DNA of 16,732 nt. Source: Streptomyces sp. NRRL WC-3742 (GTDB lineage: Bacteria > Actinomycetota > Actinomycetes > Streptomycetales > Streptomycetaceae). The position numbers and the translations under genes were made by a program. Of the stretch, positions 1 through 6,742 are shown piece after piece. Every line of letters starts with the position of its first letter. The stretch's first letter is position 1. A model generated the notes under the pieces. The model worked only from the letters and a program-made list of their open reading frames with translations, made no database searches and was not told where the DNA came from. The DNA is taken from positions 1 to 16,732 of the forward strand of contig NZ_JOCF01000111.1 in assembly GCF_000720635.1 (NCBI RefSeq). The letters are read 5' to 3'.

Positions 1-1
1 C

Positions 2-1234
2 GGGGGGGGGCGGGGGCGGGGGCGGCGGGGGTTGCTGGTCGGGGCCGGGGTGCTGGCGGCGGGTGGGGCGCTGTGGGCGCTGGGCCGTTCGGGCGAGGGG
101 GCGGCGCCGGGGCCGAAGCCGAGGCCGGGGCCGACGGCGCTGTCCGGGCCGGCGCCGCTGTGGACGTACCGGGGGCCGGAGGCGATGACCCCGGAGCGGC
201 TGGTCCGCCCGCCGGGGCGGCCGGTGTACCTGTCCGCAGGGGGCCTCCAGGTGATCGACCCGGCCTCCGGCGAGGCCGCGCGGCTGCTCGCCTTCGACCG
301 GCCGGACCCGCGGTGGCCGAGCGACGCCGAGCGGCTCGGCAAGGTCGTCCTCGGGCCCGAGTACCTCTACAGCTCCACCTCCTTCGGCCACCTCGACGCC
401 CGCCACTTCACCGACCCGGCCCGCGACTGGAGCCTGCCGCTGCCTCCCGAGCTGGTCGGCGCGGCCGAGCACTCCGGCCCGGCGCCCACCAATGTGCCGA
501 CCCTGTCCGCCTGCGAGAACGGCGTCCTGTACGGCTCCGTCTGGGACCGCTACCAGGGCGAGGAGACCGGGCCCGACAACCTGGTCTTCGCGCTGCGCCT
601 GGCCGACCGATCCCTCCTGTGGACCGTCCACGAAACGCACGGCGAGCAGCCGGTCGCCACCACCGCCGACGGCACCCGCACCGTCTGCGTGCGCAGCCTC
701 GGCAACCGGGCCGCGCTCGTCGTGCGCGACGCCGCCGACGGCCGGGAGCTGTGGACGGCACCCGGAGACGAGGACCTGCGCTGGTGCACCGCCGGCCCCC
801 GGCAGGTGTTCGTCCCGGACGGCAACGGCGGGGTGCGCGCCCTGCGCCCGAGCGGCGAGGCGCAGTGGACGCACTCCCCCGCCAGGGGCGAGTCCTGGCG
901 GGCGCTGCCGCCGCTGGTGGACGGGGCGCAGGTGTACGTCCCGCGCGACGACGGCCTGGTCACCGCGCACGGCACGGACAGCGGCGCGGTGCGCTGGACG
1001 GCCCGGATGCCCTTCCTGCTGGACCGCCGCAGCCGCCCGGTGGTCGTCGGCCCGACCCTGTTCGTGCCGGGGACGGCGGCCGGCGGGGTCTGCGCGGTGG
1101 ACACCGCGAGCGGGCGCACCCTGTGGACGTTCCGCGACTCGGGCCCCGGCCGGGACGTCTGGGCGCTGGCCGCCGACGCCGAGCGCCTCTACGCCGGGCA
1201 CGACGACGTCCTGCACGCCCTGCCCCTGCGCTGA
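2..1234 (+). CDS. PQQ-like beta-propeller protein, 5' end outside window
   Basis: The frame is open from the left edge, so the beginning of the gene is missing; about 410 residues are visible. The visible N-terminus is a Gly/Arg-rich stretch, then RRG and a hydrophobic segment (LLVGAGVLAAGGALWALG), then a Pro-rich linker. This looks like a membrane anchor leading to an outer domain. The rest is a series of propeller blades with the PQQ-repeat signature, for example AVDTASGRTLWTF, RDAADGRELWTA and HGTDSGAVRWTA. In Streptomyces this anchor-linker-propeller arrangement is common at the C-terminus of Ser/Thr protein kinases and in stand-alone lipid- or membrane-anchored PQQ proteins. Which of the two applies cannot be decided without upstream sequence. 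A TTG at 32 could act as a start, but it lies inside the Arg/hydrophobic anchor and has no ribosome site. The stop codon lies in the first unit of a 14-bp tandem repeat. Confidence 0.75.
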   Translation, partial: GGGRGRGRRGLLVGAGVLAAGGALWALGRSGEGAAPGPKPRPGPTALSGPAPLWTYRGPEAMTPERLVRPPGRPVYLSAGGLQVIDPASGEAARLLAFDRPDPRWPSDAERLGKVVLGPEYLYSSTSFGHLDARHFTDPARDWSLPLPPELVGAAEHSGPAPTNVPTLSACENGVLYGSVWDRYQGEETGPDNLVFALRLADRSLLWTVHETHGEQPVATTADGTRTVCVRSLGNRAALVVRDAADGRELWTAPGDEDLRWCTAGPRQVFVPDGNGGVRALRPSGEAQWTHSPARGESWRALPPLVDGAQVYVPRDDGLVTAHGTDSGAVRWTARMPFLLDRRSRPVVVGPTLFVPGTAAGGVCAVDTASGRTLWTFRDSGPGRDVWALAADAERLYAGHDDVLHALPLR

Positions 1235-1279
1235 CCGAACTGCACTGACCGAACTGCGCCGACCCGGACTGCGCTGACC
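1231..1279 (+). repeat. 14-bp tandem repeat spanning a stop codon
   Basis: Units CTGACCGAACTGCA (1231-1244) and CTGACCGAACTGCG (1245-1258) are followed by a degenerate unit (1259-1273) and a partial unit CTGACC (1274-1279). The TGA at 1232 is the stop of the propeller gene. The copies at 1246 and 1275 place TGA in the other two frames. Confidence 0.8.
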
Positions 1280-1313
1280 ACACGACAGCCTGATTCAACG
1301 AGAGGACGGCCGT

Positions 1314-1948
1314 ATGCAGGTACGCCCGATCTCCCCCGAGAAGCTGACCGAGCTGCTCGCCGAGCGCATCGCCGCCCTGCCCGGCGCGGGCGGGCGCCAC
1401 CTGCGGGTCGCCGTGGACGGCGCCGACGCCGCCCGCCCCGGCGAGCTGGCCGACGCCTGGTGGAGCCGCTGCGGCTGCGGGGCCTGCCCGCGCTGCGTGT
1501 CCCGGCCGCCGGGTTCCTGCGCCCGGCCTCGATCCGGCTGGAGTACGGCCACCGGGACGCGGACGCCTTCCACGACCTGTGGCTGGACGACGGCGCCCTC
1601 GCGCGCGAGGTGCTGGACCCGCTGGAGCCCGGTGGCAGCGGCCGCGTCCTGCCCTCGCTGCGCGACCCCGCCACCGACCGTTCCACCCGCGCCCCGTACG
1701 TCCAACTGCCGCCCGGCGGCGTGCTGTTGCTGGACGGGCCGATGCTGCTGGGCCGCTGGCTGCCGCTGGAGCTGACCGTCCACCTGGCGCTCTCCCCCGC
1801 CGCGCTGGCCCGCCGCACCCCGGCGGAGGAGCGGTGGACGCTGCCCGCCTTCGCCCGCTACGAGGAGGAGACGGGCCCGGCCGAGGCGGCGGACCTCACC
1901 GTCCGGATGGACGACCCGCGCCACCCCGCGCTGGTCGAGCGCCCGTGA
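1314..1948 (+). pseudogene. Uridine-kinase-like protein, one-base frameshift
   Basis: The ATG at 1314 follows a GAGAGGA ribosome site. The first 48 codons (MQVRPISPEKLTELLAERIA... to ELADA) are in one frame. From CTG at 1457 the homologous protein continues in another frame (LVEPLRLRGLPALRVPAAGFLRPASIRLEYGHRDADAFHDLW...) to TGA at 1946-1948. Adding one C in GACGCCTGG (1455-1457) joins the halves into about 211 residues, which I recall as the usual size of the small Streptomyces proteins annotated as uridine kinase. Features include FLRPAS, a DAFHDLWLDDGAL stretch, LPPGGVLLLDGPMLLG and RRTPAEERWTLPAFARYEEE. The nucleotide-binding loop position (VAVDGADAARPGELADA) lacks the GxxxxGK[ST] lysine, so even an intact protein may not be a classical kinase. 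Its 3' end overlaps the convergent glycosylase gene by 53 bp. Whether the break is real or a sequencing error is open. Confidence 0.7.
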
Positions 1949-2744
1949 CCTCCGGCGCGGGGCCGCGCTGGCAGAACGGGCACCAGAACACCACCCGGTC
2001 GTAGGGCGGCTCCCCCTGACGAGCCGTCAGGACCGGGGTGACGCACCGGGGGCAGGGCCGCCCGGCCCGGCCGTAGACCCAGTGCCGGTAGCCGGGGCGC
2101 AGGTCGCCGGTGGTGATGTGGCCGGGGCGCAGCTTGTTGGCCTCGAGCATCTGCCGGGCGCGCTCCACCAGCCGGTCGGGGTGCGGGAGTTCGCCGATGG
2201 CCGTCCACGGGGTGAGCCCGGCGACGAAGCAGAGTTCGTTGGCGTAGACGTTGCCGATCCCGGCGAGGTTGCGCTGGTCGAGGAGGGCTTCGACGAGCGG
2301 GCGGGAGGGGCGGGCGAGGAGGCGGCGTACGGCCTCGACCGGGTCCCAGTCGGGGCCGAGGAGGTCGGGGCCGAGGCGGTCGACGATGCGTGACTCGTCG
2401 GTGGTGCGCAGGAGTTCGACGACGGGCAGCCGGTAGCCGACGGCGGTGCCGCGTTCGGTGCCGAGGACGGCGCGGATCTGGTGGGCGGGCCCGCCGGTCC
2501 AGCGTTCGCCGGGGCTATAGACCTCCCAGCGGCCGTCCATCCGCAGGTGGGTGTGGAGGGTGAGGCCGCCTTCGAGGCGGGTGAGCATGTGCTTGCCGCG
2601 GGGGCGGACCTCGAGCACCCGGCGCCCGGCGAGGTCGGCGGTGGCGTGCGCGGGGACGCGCAGTTCGGCGTGGGTCAGCGGCCGTCCGGCGAGGGTCTCG
2701 TGCAGCCGGGCCGCCTCGCGGTAGACGGAGTCACCTTCGGGCAT
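1896..2744 (-). CDS. Fpg/Nei-family DNA glycosylase (endonuclease VIII-like)
   Basis: A 282-residue base-excision repair enzyme that removes oxidised bases and nicks the abasic strand. I chose the ATG at 2744 because the mature family N-terminus must be PEGD/PELP: it gives MPEGDSVYREA, with catalytic Pro2 and Glu3, and a GGAGG ribosome site lies upstream. An in-frame start five codons earlier (2759) would bury the catalytic proline. Other family marks are the beta-lysine in RPRGKHML (about 53-60), the helix-two-turn-helix LLDQRNLAGIGNVYANELCF, and a C-terminal zinc finger with CPRC and CPFCQ. The last about 15 residues after the finger are Arg/Gly/Pro-rich and overlap the convergent uridine-kinase-like gene. 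The stress-protein gene lies 54 bp upstream on the same strand, so co-transcription is possible; a weak 6-bp stem (2778-2783 with 2792-2797) sits in that gap. Confidence 0.92.
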   Translation of the reverse strand: MPEGDSVYREAARLHETLAGRPLTHAELRVPAHATADLAGRRVLEVRPRGKHMLTRLEGGLTLHTHLRMDGRWEVYSPGERWTGGPAHQIRAVLGTERGTAVGYRLPVVELLRTTDESRIVDRLGPDLLGPDWDPVEAVRRLLARPSRPLVEALLDQRNLAGIGNVYANELCFVAGLTPWTAIGELPHPDRLVERARQMLEANKLRPGHITTGDLRPGYRHWVYGRAGRPCPRCVTPVLTARQGEPPYDRVVFWCPFCQRGPAPEVTGARPARGGAGRPSGR

Positions 2745-2798
2745 GTCTCCATCCTCCACCGCGGGGCGGCCCCACCGCGCACCGGCCCCCAGGTGCGG

Positions 2799-3248
2799 CT
2801 ACGCCGCGACGGCGCCTTCGCGGACGACGGTCACCGGGCAGGGCGCGTGCTCGGTGACGTGGCGGCTGACGGAGCCGAGCAGCACGCCGGAGAACCCGCC
2901 GAGGCCCCGGCTGCCGACGACGAGCAGCGCGGCGCCCTTGGCGGCCGAGAGCAGGGCCTGCGGGGCGCCGCCGGGCACCACGTCGCGGGTGATCGTGACG
3001 CCCGGCTCCGTGCCGGCGACCTTCTCGATCGCCTGGGCGAGGGTCTGGCCCGCGATCTCCTCGGGGTTGAAGGTCTCGGCGGTGGGGACGCCCTGGCCGC
3101 CCCAGCCGTAGAAGGCGGGGTACTCCCAGGCGGCGACGGCGTGGATCGTGCCGCCGACGGCCCTGGCGTAGTCGAGCGCCCACTTCAGCGCCTGCTCGGA
3201 GGCGGGCGAGCCGTCCACGCCGACGACGATCCGGGGGTTGGCACTCAT
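2799..3248 (-). CDS. Universal stress protein (UspA family)
   Basis: A 149-residue single-domain Usp. The start is the ATG at 3248 (MSANPRIVVGVDGS), preceded by GAAGGAG at good spacing; the longer in-frame start at 3290 lies within the putative promoter. The N-terminal VVGVDGSPASEQALKWA strand/loop and the C-terminal GSRGLGGFSGVLLGSVS motif match the ATP-binding type (G-x2-G-x9-G-S), so nucleotide binding is expected. The end, HAPCPVTVV, is typical of the family. Such proteins are cytoplasmic stress-response factors, often induced by redox stress, oxygen limitation or arrest. A redox-sigma-like promoter lies just upstream, and a DNA repair glycosylase lies downstream on the same strand. Confidence 0.93.
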   Translation of the reverse strand: MSANPRIVVGVDGSPASEQALKWALDYARAVGGTIHAVAAWEYPAFYGWGGQGVPTAETFNPEEIAGQTLAQAIEKVAGTEPGVTITRDVVPGGAPQALLSAAKGAALLVVGSRGLGGFSGVLLGSVSRHVTEHAPCPVTVVREGAVAA

Positions 3249-3285
3249 GGTGTTGCTCCTTCGGTCGGGTTCGCTCATTCCTTCG

Positions 3286-3311
3286 AACATAGATCAGATC
3301 GGCCCTGTTCC
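3286..3311 (-). promoter_or_regulatory. Candidate promoter of the universal stress gene
   Basis: Reading on the minus strand, GGAAC (3311-3307), 18 bases, then GTT (3288-3286), close to the Streptomyces SigR pattern GGAAT-N18/19-GTT. The GTT is also part of TATGTT (3291-3286), which fits a TANNNT -10 box. It ends 37 bp upstream of the chosen start codon. One mismatch to the SigR -35 makes this a candidate only. Confidence 0.4.
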
Positions 3312-3333
3312 CGGCGATTGCCACGCCGCTGAA

Positions 3334-3355
3334 GCTGTTTCACCTTCGAAGCAGC
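3334..3355 (-). terminator. Hairpin after the M43 protease gene
   Basis: Arms GCTGTTTC (3334-3341) and GAAGCAGC (3348-3355) pair with one wobble/mismatch around a 6-base loop, 11 bp beyond the protease stop. No T-run follows, which is usual for GC-rich actinobacteria. It lies between the protease and the upstream region of the stress gene. Confidence 0.4.
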
Positions 3356-3365
3356 GCCCCCGACA

Positions 3366-4349
3366 TCAGCTGCGGTAGGCCGCCCAGGAGTTCGCCATCC
3401 GCTGCGCCTGCCCGGGGGTGAACTGGGTCATGCACTCGTCGTAGCTGTAGTCCATGAAGTTGTGGATCGGGTCGAGCCCCTTCCCCGGGCAGGTGTCGCG
3501 GCCCTCGGGGCAGCCGTAGGCGGCGCTGCGCTCGGGCGGGGTGTCGTCCACGTAGTCGCCCGGGAGCAGGCAGCCGCCCTGGAAGGTGTGGAAGAGGCCG
3601 AGCCAGTGGCCGGTCTCGTGGGTGGCGGTGTTGCCCTGGTTGTAGTGGGTGGCGGGGCCGCCGGGCAGGGAGTCGTCCAGGACGACCACGCCGTCGTCGG
3701 ACGGGTCGGAGCGGTAGGCGCTGGGGAAGGTCGCCCAGCCGAGCAGGGACTGGCCGAGGTGGGCGGTGTAGAGGTTGAGGGTGCCCTGGTCGCCCTTGCG
3801 CAGGGCCGACTTCATGGCCTTCTCGGCCGCCGAGCCGGGGGTCATGCCGTTGTACCAGCCGGCGTTGTCGGTCCACTCGGTCCCAGCCAGTTCGAAGTGG
3901 AACCGGGTGTCGGTGCTGCCCGCGCCCTGGCCGCCGTAGGTGGCGTTGAGGTGGTCGATCTGGGCGTCGACGGCGCCCTGGTCGAGCAGGCCCGCGGCCC
4001 CGTCGTGGATCACGTGGACGTACACCGGCACGGTGGTCGGCACGGCGGCGAGCGGCACGTGGGCGGAGGCGAGCCGGGCCAGCCGGTCGTCCAGGTCGGC
4101 CTGCATGGCCTTCGCCTCGGCGGGGCCGACGGCGTTCGGGTCCTTGCCGGACGGGCCGCCGGCCGGCTTGCGGGCGGCGGCGTCGTAGCCGTCGCAGGCG
4201 GCCGGGACGGCATGGACGGCAGGCCCGGCCGCCGCGGCGTGGTGCGCGACGGGCGCCGCGAACTGGCTCAGACCGGCCGCGGCGACCAGCGCGGCGGCGC
4301 AGGGGAACAGGCGAGGGGTCCGCGGGCGCACCCGGGGAGAACGGCGCAT
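3366..4349 (-). CDS. Secreted zinc metalloprotease, family M43-like
   Basis: A 327-residue exported endopeptidase. The ATG at 4349 is chosen over the frame open further upstream because it is preceded by AGGAGC and begins a signal peptide: Arg-rich [13 protein letters not shown], then a hydrophobic stretch, then Ala-rich cleavage sites near residues 35-42. The zinc site [11 protein letters not shown] (244-254) matches the metzincin consensus HExxHxxGxxH, and [11 protein letters not shown] supplies the Met-turn (Met299). Cysteines flanking the active site (GGC, YGC, DTC, DEC) fit the conserved disulfides of pappalysin/cytophagalysin-type M43 enzymes. The middle part has YVHVIHD and [10 protein letters not shown], both typical of the family. 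The reading frame has no stop between this gene and the ATPase upstream, but the signal peptide and ribosome site argue for a separate gene. The substrate is unknown. Confidence 0.9.
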   Translation of the reverse strand: MRRSPRVRPRTPRLFPCAAALVAAAGLSQFAAPVAHHAAAAGPAVHAVPAACDGYDAAARKPAGGPSGKDPNAVGPAEAKAMQADLDDRLARLASAHVPLAAVPTTVPVYVHVIHDGAAGLLDQGAVDAQIDHLNATYGGQGAGSTDTRFHFELAGTEWTDNAGWYNGMTPGSAAEKAMKSALRKGDQGTLNLYTAHLGQSLLGWATFPSAYRSDPSDDGVVVLDDSLPGGPATHYNQGNTATHETGHWLGLFHTFQGGCLLPGDYVDDTPPERSAAYGCPEGRDTCPGKGLDPIHNFMDYSYDECMTQFTPGQAQRMANSWAAYRS

Positions 4350-4438
4350 CGGCGCTCCTGACAAGGGAGTTGACGGAGGGTCGGCCGCGCCCCGGGCCCG
4401 CCCGGCGGCGTGCGCAACAACCTGCGCGCCCGCGTGCG

Positions 4439-4498
4439 GTACGACGTGCCGTACGGCACGCGGAACGACACGCGAAACGGCACGCGCGACGACAGGCG
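4439..4498 (-). repeat. Degenerate 12-bp tandem repeat upstream of the protease
   Basis: Five units of 12 bp read on the plus strand as GTACGACGTGCC, GTACGGCACGCG, GAACGACACGCG, AAACGGCACGCG and CGACGACAGGCG. They fill much of the 203-bp gap between the ATPase stop (4553) and the protease start (4349), which contains no other gene. A perfect 16-bp palindrome spans the first two units. Confidence 0.7.
4445..4460. promoter_or_regulatory. Perfect 16-bp palindrome, candidate operator
   Basis: CGTGCCGTACGGCACG is identical to its reverse complement. It lies 96 bp upstream of the protease start, inside the 12-bp repeat block. A dimeric repressor or activator site is possible. It could also be a by-product of the alternating repeat sequence. 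Confidence 0.4.
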
Positions 4499-4552
4499 AC
4501 GGCGTGCGAACGCGTACGGGACGGACGCGCGGGAGCCGCGGACCCGCCGAGA

Positions 4553-5219
4553 CTACGACGCGGTGAAGTCGATCTCCCGCAGGGCGCGCGGCGGCGCGGT
4601 CGAGTACCACCGCCGACGCACAGCCGGCCGGCAGTCCCGCCGCGAGCAGCCGGGCGACGGCTCCCCGGTGCCGGGTGAAGGCGTAGCGCGAGACGCCCTG
4701 CCCGCGCCGGCGCTGCCCGTCGCGGGCCTCGTCCGGGTCGGCGTCCAGCACCAGCAGGTGCACCCGCCTCCCCTGCCGGGCGGCGGCGCGGCACAGCCAC
4801 GCCCGTACCCACGGCAGGGTGCCGCAGTCGTGCACGGCGAGCGCCCCGCCGGCCAGTACGGCGCGGCGCAGCCGCCGGTAGTGGGCGAGCCGGACGAGGG
4901 GGCGGTAGAGGGCGTACGGGAGGCGGGCGGGCAGGCGGGCCGCGTACTCGGCGCGCACCAGCTGGGAGTCGACCAGCGGGGCGCACACGCAGCGGTGCAT
5001 CAGGGTGCTCTTCCCGCTGCCGGGCAGGCCGGAGACGACGAGGAGGTCACCGGCGGGGTAGTGCAGGGCGGCGGGCCCGGGGCCACGTAACTCGTGCCGC
5101 CCGGCGCGGACGGTTTGGACGGTATGGACAGTGTGGACGGTCCGGACAGTGAGCGACTCGGCCGGGCGGGGCGGCGGCACGCGGGGCGCCGCCGCCCGTC
5201 TCGCTCCCGTCCCGGCCAT
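4553..5219 (-). pseudogene. Small P-loop ATPase/kinase-like protein, frameshift near 3' end
   Basis: The ATG at 5219 follows a GGGGGAGAG ribosome site. The protein has a variable, repeat-containing N-terminus (1-39), then [19 protein letters not shown] and a Walker A motif GLPGSGKS (64-71), followed by the adenylate-kinase-fold features [29 protein letters not shown] and [17 protein letters not shown]. This matches a small cytosolic AAA/zeta-toxin-like ATPase common in Streptomyces; its substrate is unknown. Up to LDRAAAR the frame is normal. It then runs without a stop through the intergenic gap into the protease. Removing one base from GGG at 4582-4584 yields LREIDFTAS and a TAG at 4553-4555, giving 221 residues, the ending expected from memory of the family. 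A one-base insertion or sequence error is therefore likely. Apart from its last codons the ATPase core is intact. Confidence 0.7.
5106..5150 (-). repeat. In-frame 9-bp tandem repeat in the ATPase N-terminus
   Basis: Five 9-bp units of the form NNGGACRGT (plus strand) lie in the coding region and encode [14 protein letters not shown] (residues 25-38). The period is a multiple of three, so copy-number change would not break the frame. The segment precedes the conserved domain and is probably a flexible or strand-like extension. Confidence 0.8.
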
Positions 5220-5243
5220 CGGCTCTCCCCCGGTGGTTCACCC

Positions 5244-5278
5244 TTCCTGGGAGCATCGCGCATTCCCAAGAAAGAGTA
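5244..5278 (-). promoter_or_regulatory. Candidate promoter and operator of the ATPase gene
   Basis: On the minus strand, TACTCT (5278-5273) fits a -10 box within an unusually A/T-rich patch. Immediately downstream is an inverted repeat with arms TTCCTGGGA (5244-5252) and TCCCAAGAA (5264-5272), eight of nine bases paired and an 11-base spacer. The repeat lies where the transcript would start, 25 bp before the start codon region. It could be a repressor site or a leader hairpin. No good -35 box is seen. Confidence 0.35.
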
Positions 5279-5317
5279 AAGACCCGTGGTCAGAGCCGCA
5301 CGGCGCCGGACAGGACC

Positions 5318-6244
5318 TCAGGCGAGCTGCGGGGCGACCTCGGAGGCGATGACCTCCAGGTGGTCGAGGTCCTGCAGGTCGAGGATCTGCAGGTAGATCC
5401 GCTGGCTGCCGGCCTCCGCGTACCGGCCGATCTTCTCCGCGACCTCGGCCGGGGTGCCCGCCAGGCCGTTGGCCTTGAGCTCGTTCACCTCGCGGCCGAT
5501 GGCGGCGGCCCGGCGGGCCACCTCGGCGTCGTCGCGGCCGACGCAGGCGACCAGGGCGTTGGAGTACACCAGGTCGTCGCCGGAGCGCCCGGCCTGCTCG
5601 ACGGCGGCGCGCACGCGGGCGAAGTGGCCGGCGGAGTCCTCGGCGGAGACGAACGGCAGGTTGAACTCGTCGGCGAAGCGTGCGGCCAGCGCCGGGGTGC
5701 GCTTGGCCCCGGTGCCGCCGACCAGCACCGGGATGCGGTCCTGGGCGGGCTTGGGCAGGGCGGGCGAGTCGGTGAGGGTGTAGTACTCCCCGGCGAAGTC
5801 GAAGGTGTCGCCGAGCTTGGTGTTCCAGAGACCGGTGATGACGGCCAGCTGCTCCTCCAGCCGCCCGAACTTCTCCTTGGGGAACGGGATGCCGTACGCG
5901 GCGTGCTCGGCCCCGTACCAGCCGGCGCCGAGGCCGAACTCGACGCGGCCCCCGCTCATCGCGTCCACCTGGGCGACCTGGATCGCGGTGACGCCGGGCA
6001 GGCGGAAGGTGGCGGCGGTCATCAGGGTGCCCAGGCGGATGGTGCTGGTGTCGCGGGCGAGCCCGGCCAGGGTGATCCAGGCGTCGGTGGGGCCGGGCAG
6101 GCCGTCGACGTCGCCCATCTTGAGGTAGTGGTCGGAGCGGAAGAAGGCGCTGAACACGCCGAGTTCCTCGGCGGCGCGGGCCACCGAGAGGAGGGTGTCG
6201 TAGCTCGCGCCCTGCTGGGGTTCGGTGAACACTCGAAGATCCAT
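5318..6244 (-). CDS. LLM-class F420-dependent oxidoreductase
   Basis: A 308-residue luciferase-like monooxygenase-fold enzyme. It starts [19 protein letters not shown] and contains the family stretches [51 protein letters not shown] (split by a short loop) and [24 protein letters not shown]. These form the TIM barrel that binds reduced deazaflavin F420 or, in some members, FMN. F420 is the likelier cofactor in an actinomycete. The substrate cannot be read from sequence. The ATG at 6244 aligns with the family start; an ATG three codons upstream (6253) is an alternative, and neither has a strong ribosome site. It is divergent from the small gene at 6386 across 141 bp. Confidence 0.88.
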   Translation of the reverse strand: MDLRVFTEPQQGASYDTLLSVARAAEELGVFSAFFRSDHYLKMGDVDGLPGPTDAWITLAGLARDTSTIRLGTLMTAATFRLPGVTAIQVAQVDAMSGGRVEFGLGAGWYGAEHAAYGIPFPKEKFGRLEEQLAVITGLWNTKLGDTFDFAGEYYTLTDSPALPKPAQDRIPVLVGGTGAKRTPALAARFADEFNLPFVSAEDSAGHFARVRAAVEQAGRSGDDLVYSNALVACVGRDDAEVARRAAAIGREVNELKANGLAGTPAEVAEKIGRYAEAGSQRIYLQILDLQDLDHLEVIASEVAPQLA

Positions 6245-6373
6245 ACGGGCCATTCTGGTACGGATCGCCCCCGGGGCGCGGCACGGAACCGGCCAACCAC
6301 GGGAGACGGCCGGGGTGGCCAAGGTCTCAGCACGGAACCGTCACGGGCGGCCGGTCGGACCCGCGCGCTCGCC

Positions 6374-6379
6374 TACCGT
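6374..6379 (+). promoter_or_regulatory. Leaderless-type -10 box
   Basis: TACCGT ends six bases before the ATG at 6386, so transcription would begin at or next to the start codon. No Shine-Dalgarno sequence is present in this gap (GGACGG). This geometry is the hallmark of leaderless actinobacterial genes. No convincing -35 is seen. Confidence 0.6.
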
Positions 6380-6385
6380 GGACGG

Positions 6386-6736
6386 ATGTTCGCGACCTCC
6401 GACGACTCCTTCCGGCGCTCCCCCGACGAGCCGGCCGGCTGCCCGCTGCCCGGCATCGTGGCCGCCTTCACGCCCCGGCTGGCCGAGTTCGCCTTCGAGC
6501 CCGGCTTCGTCGCGGCCGTCGACCAGCACGCCTCGATGCTGCGCGAACTGCTGTACGCGCAGGGGCCGGAGCTCGCGCCCCGGCCCCTGGACCGTGAGGA
6601 ACTGTCGGACTACGCGCTGGGCTTCCTGGACGCGCTCGCCGAGATCGGCTGGCGGGAACCGGTCGGCCACGACTACGCCGTGCTCCGGCTGACCGCGATC
6701 TGCTGGCTGGTGCGCGAGCAGGGGCTGCTCGTCTGA
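6386..6736 (+). CDS. Small conserved actinobacterial protein of unknown function
   Basis: 116 residues ([16 protein letters not shown]... to [11 protein letters not shown]), soluble, acidic and probably all-helical, without signal peptide or membrane segment. Distinct stretches are [39 protein letters not shown] (about 19-57, read in pieces) and [15 protein letters not shown] recall similar short proteins in Streptomyces genomes annotated as a DUF family, but cannot name the family with confidence. The ATG at 6386 is supported by the -10 box placed for a leaderless transcript. A much longer open frame extends upstream, but it runs antisense through the oxidoreductase gene and is not coding. 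Its 3' end faces the channel-like gene with a 6-bp gap. Confidence 0.72.
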   Translation: MFATSDDSFRRSPDEPAGCPLPGIVAAFTPRLAEFAFEPGFVAAVDQHASMLRELLYAQGPELAPRPLDREELSDYALGFLDALAEIGWREPVGHDYAVLRLTAICWLVREQGLLV

Positions 6737-6742
6737 AGCGTT

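Noticed and set aside
1..31. G-rich tract at the left edge as a G-quadruplex or phase-variable site
   Set aside because: It is in the open frame of a truncated gene and encodes a Gly/Arg linker. With the upstream part missing, nothing more can be supported.
3366..5219. A single 617-residue ATPase-protease fusion protein
   Set aside because: The joining part is low-complexity repeat sequence. The protease has its own ribosome site, ATG and signal peptide, and the ATPase has a family-like ending with a stop one base out of frame.
5360..6385. Long plus-strand open frame preceding the small gene at 6386
   Set aside because: It is the reverse frame of the F420-type oxidoreductase, and the translated sequence has no domain.
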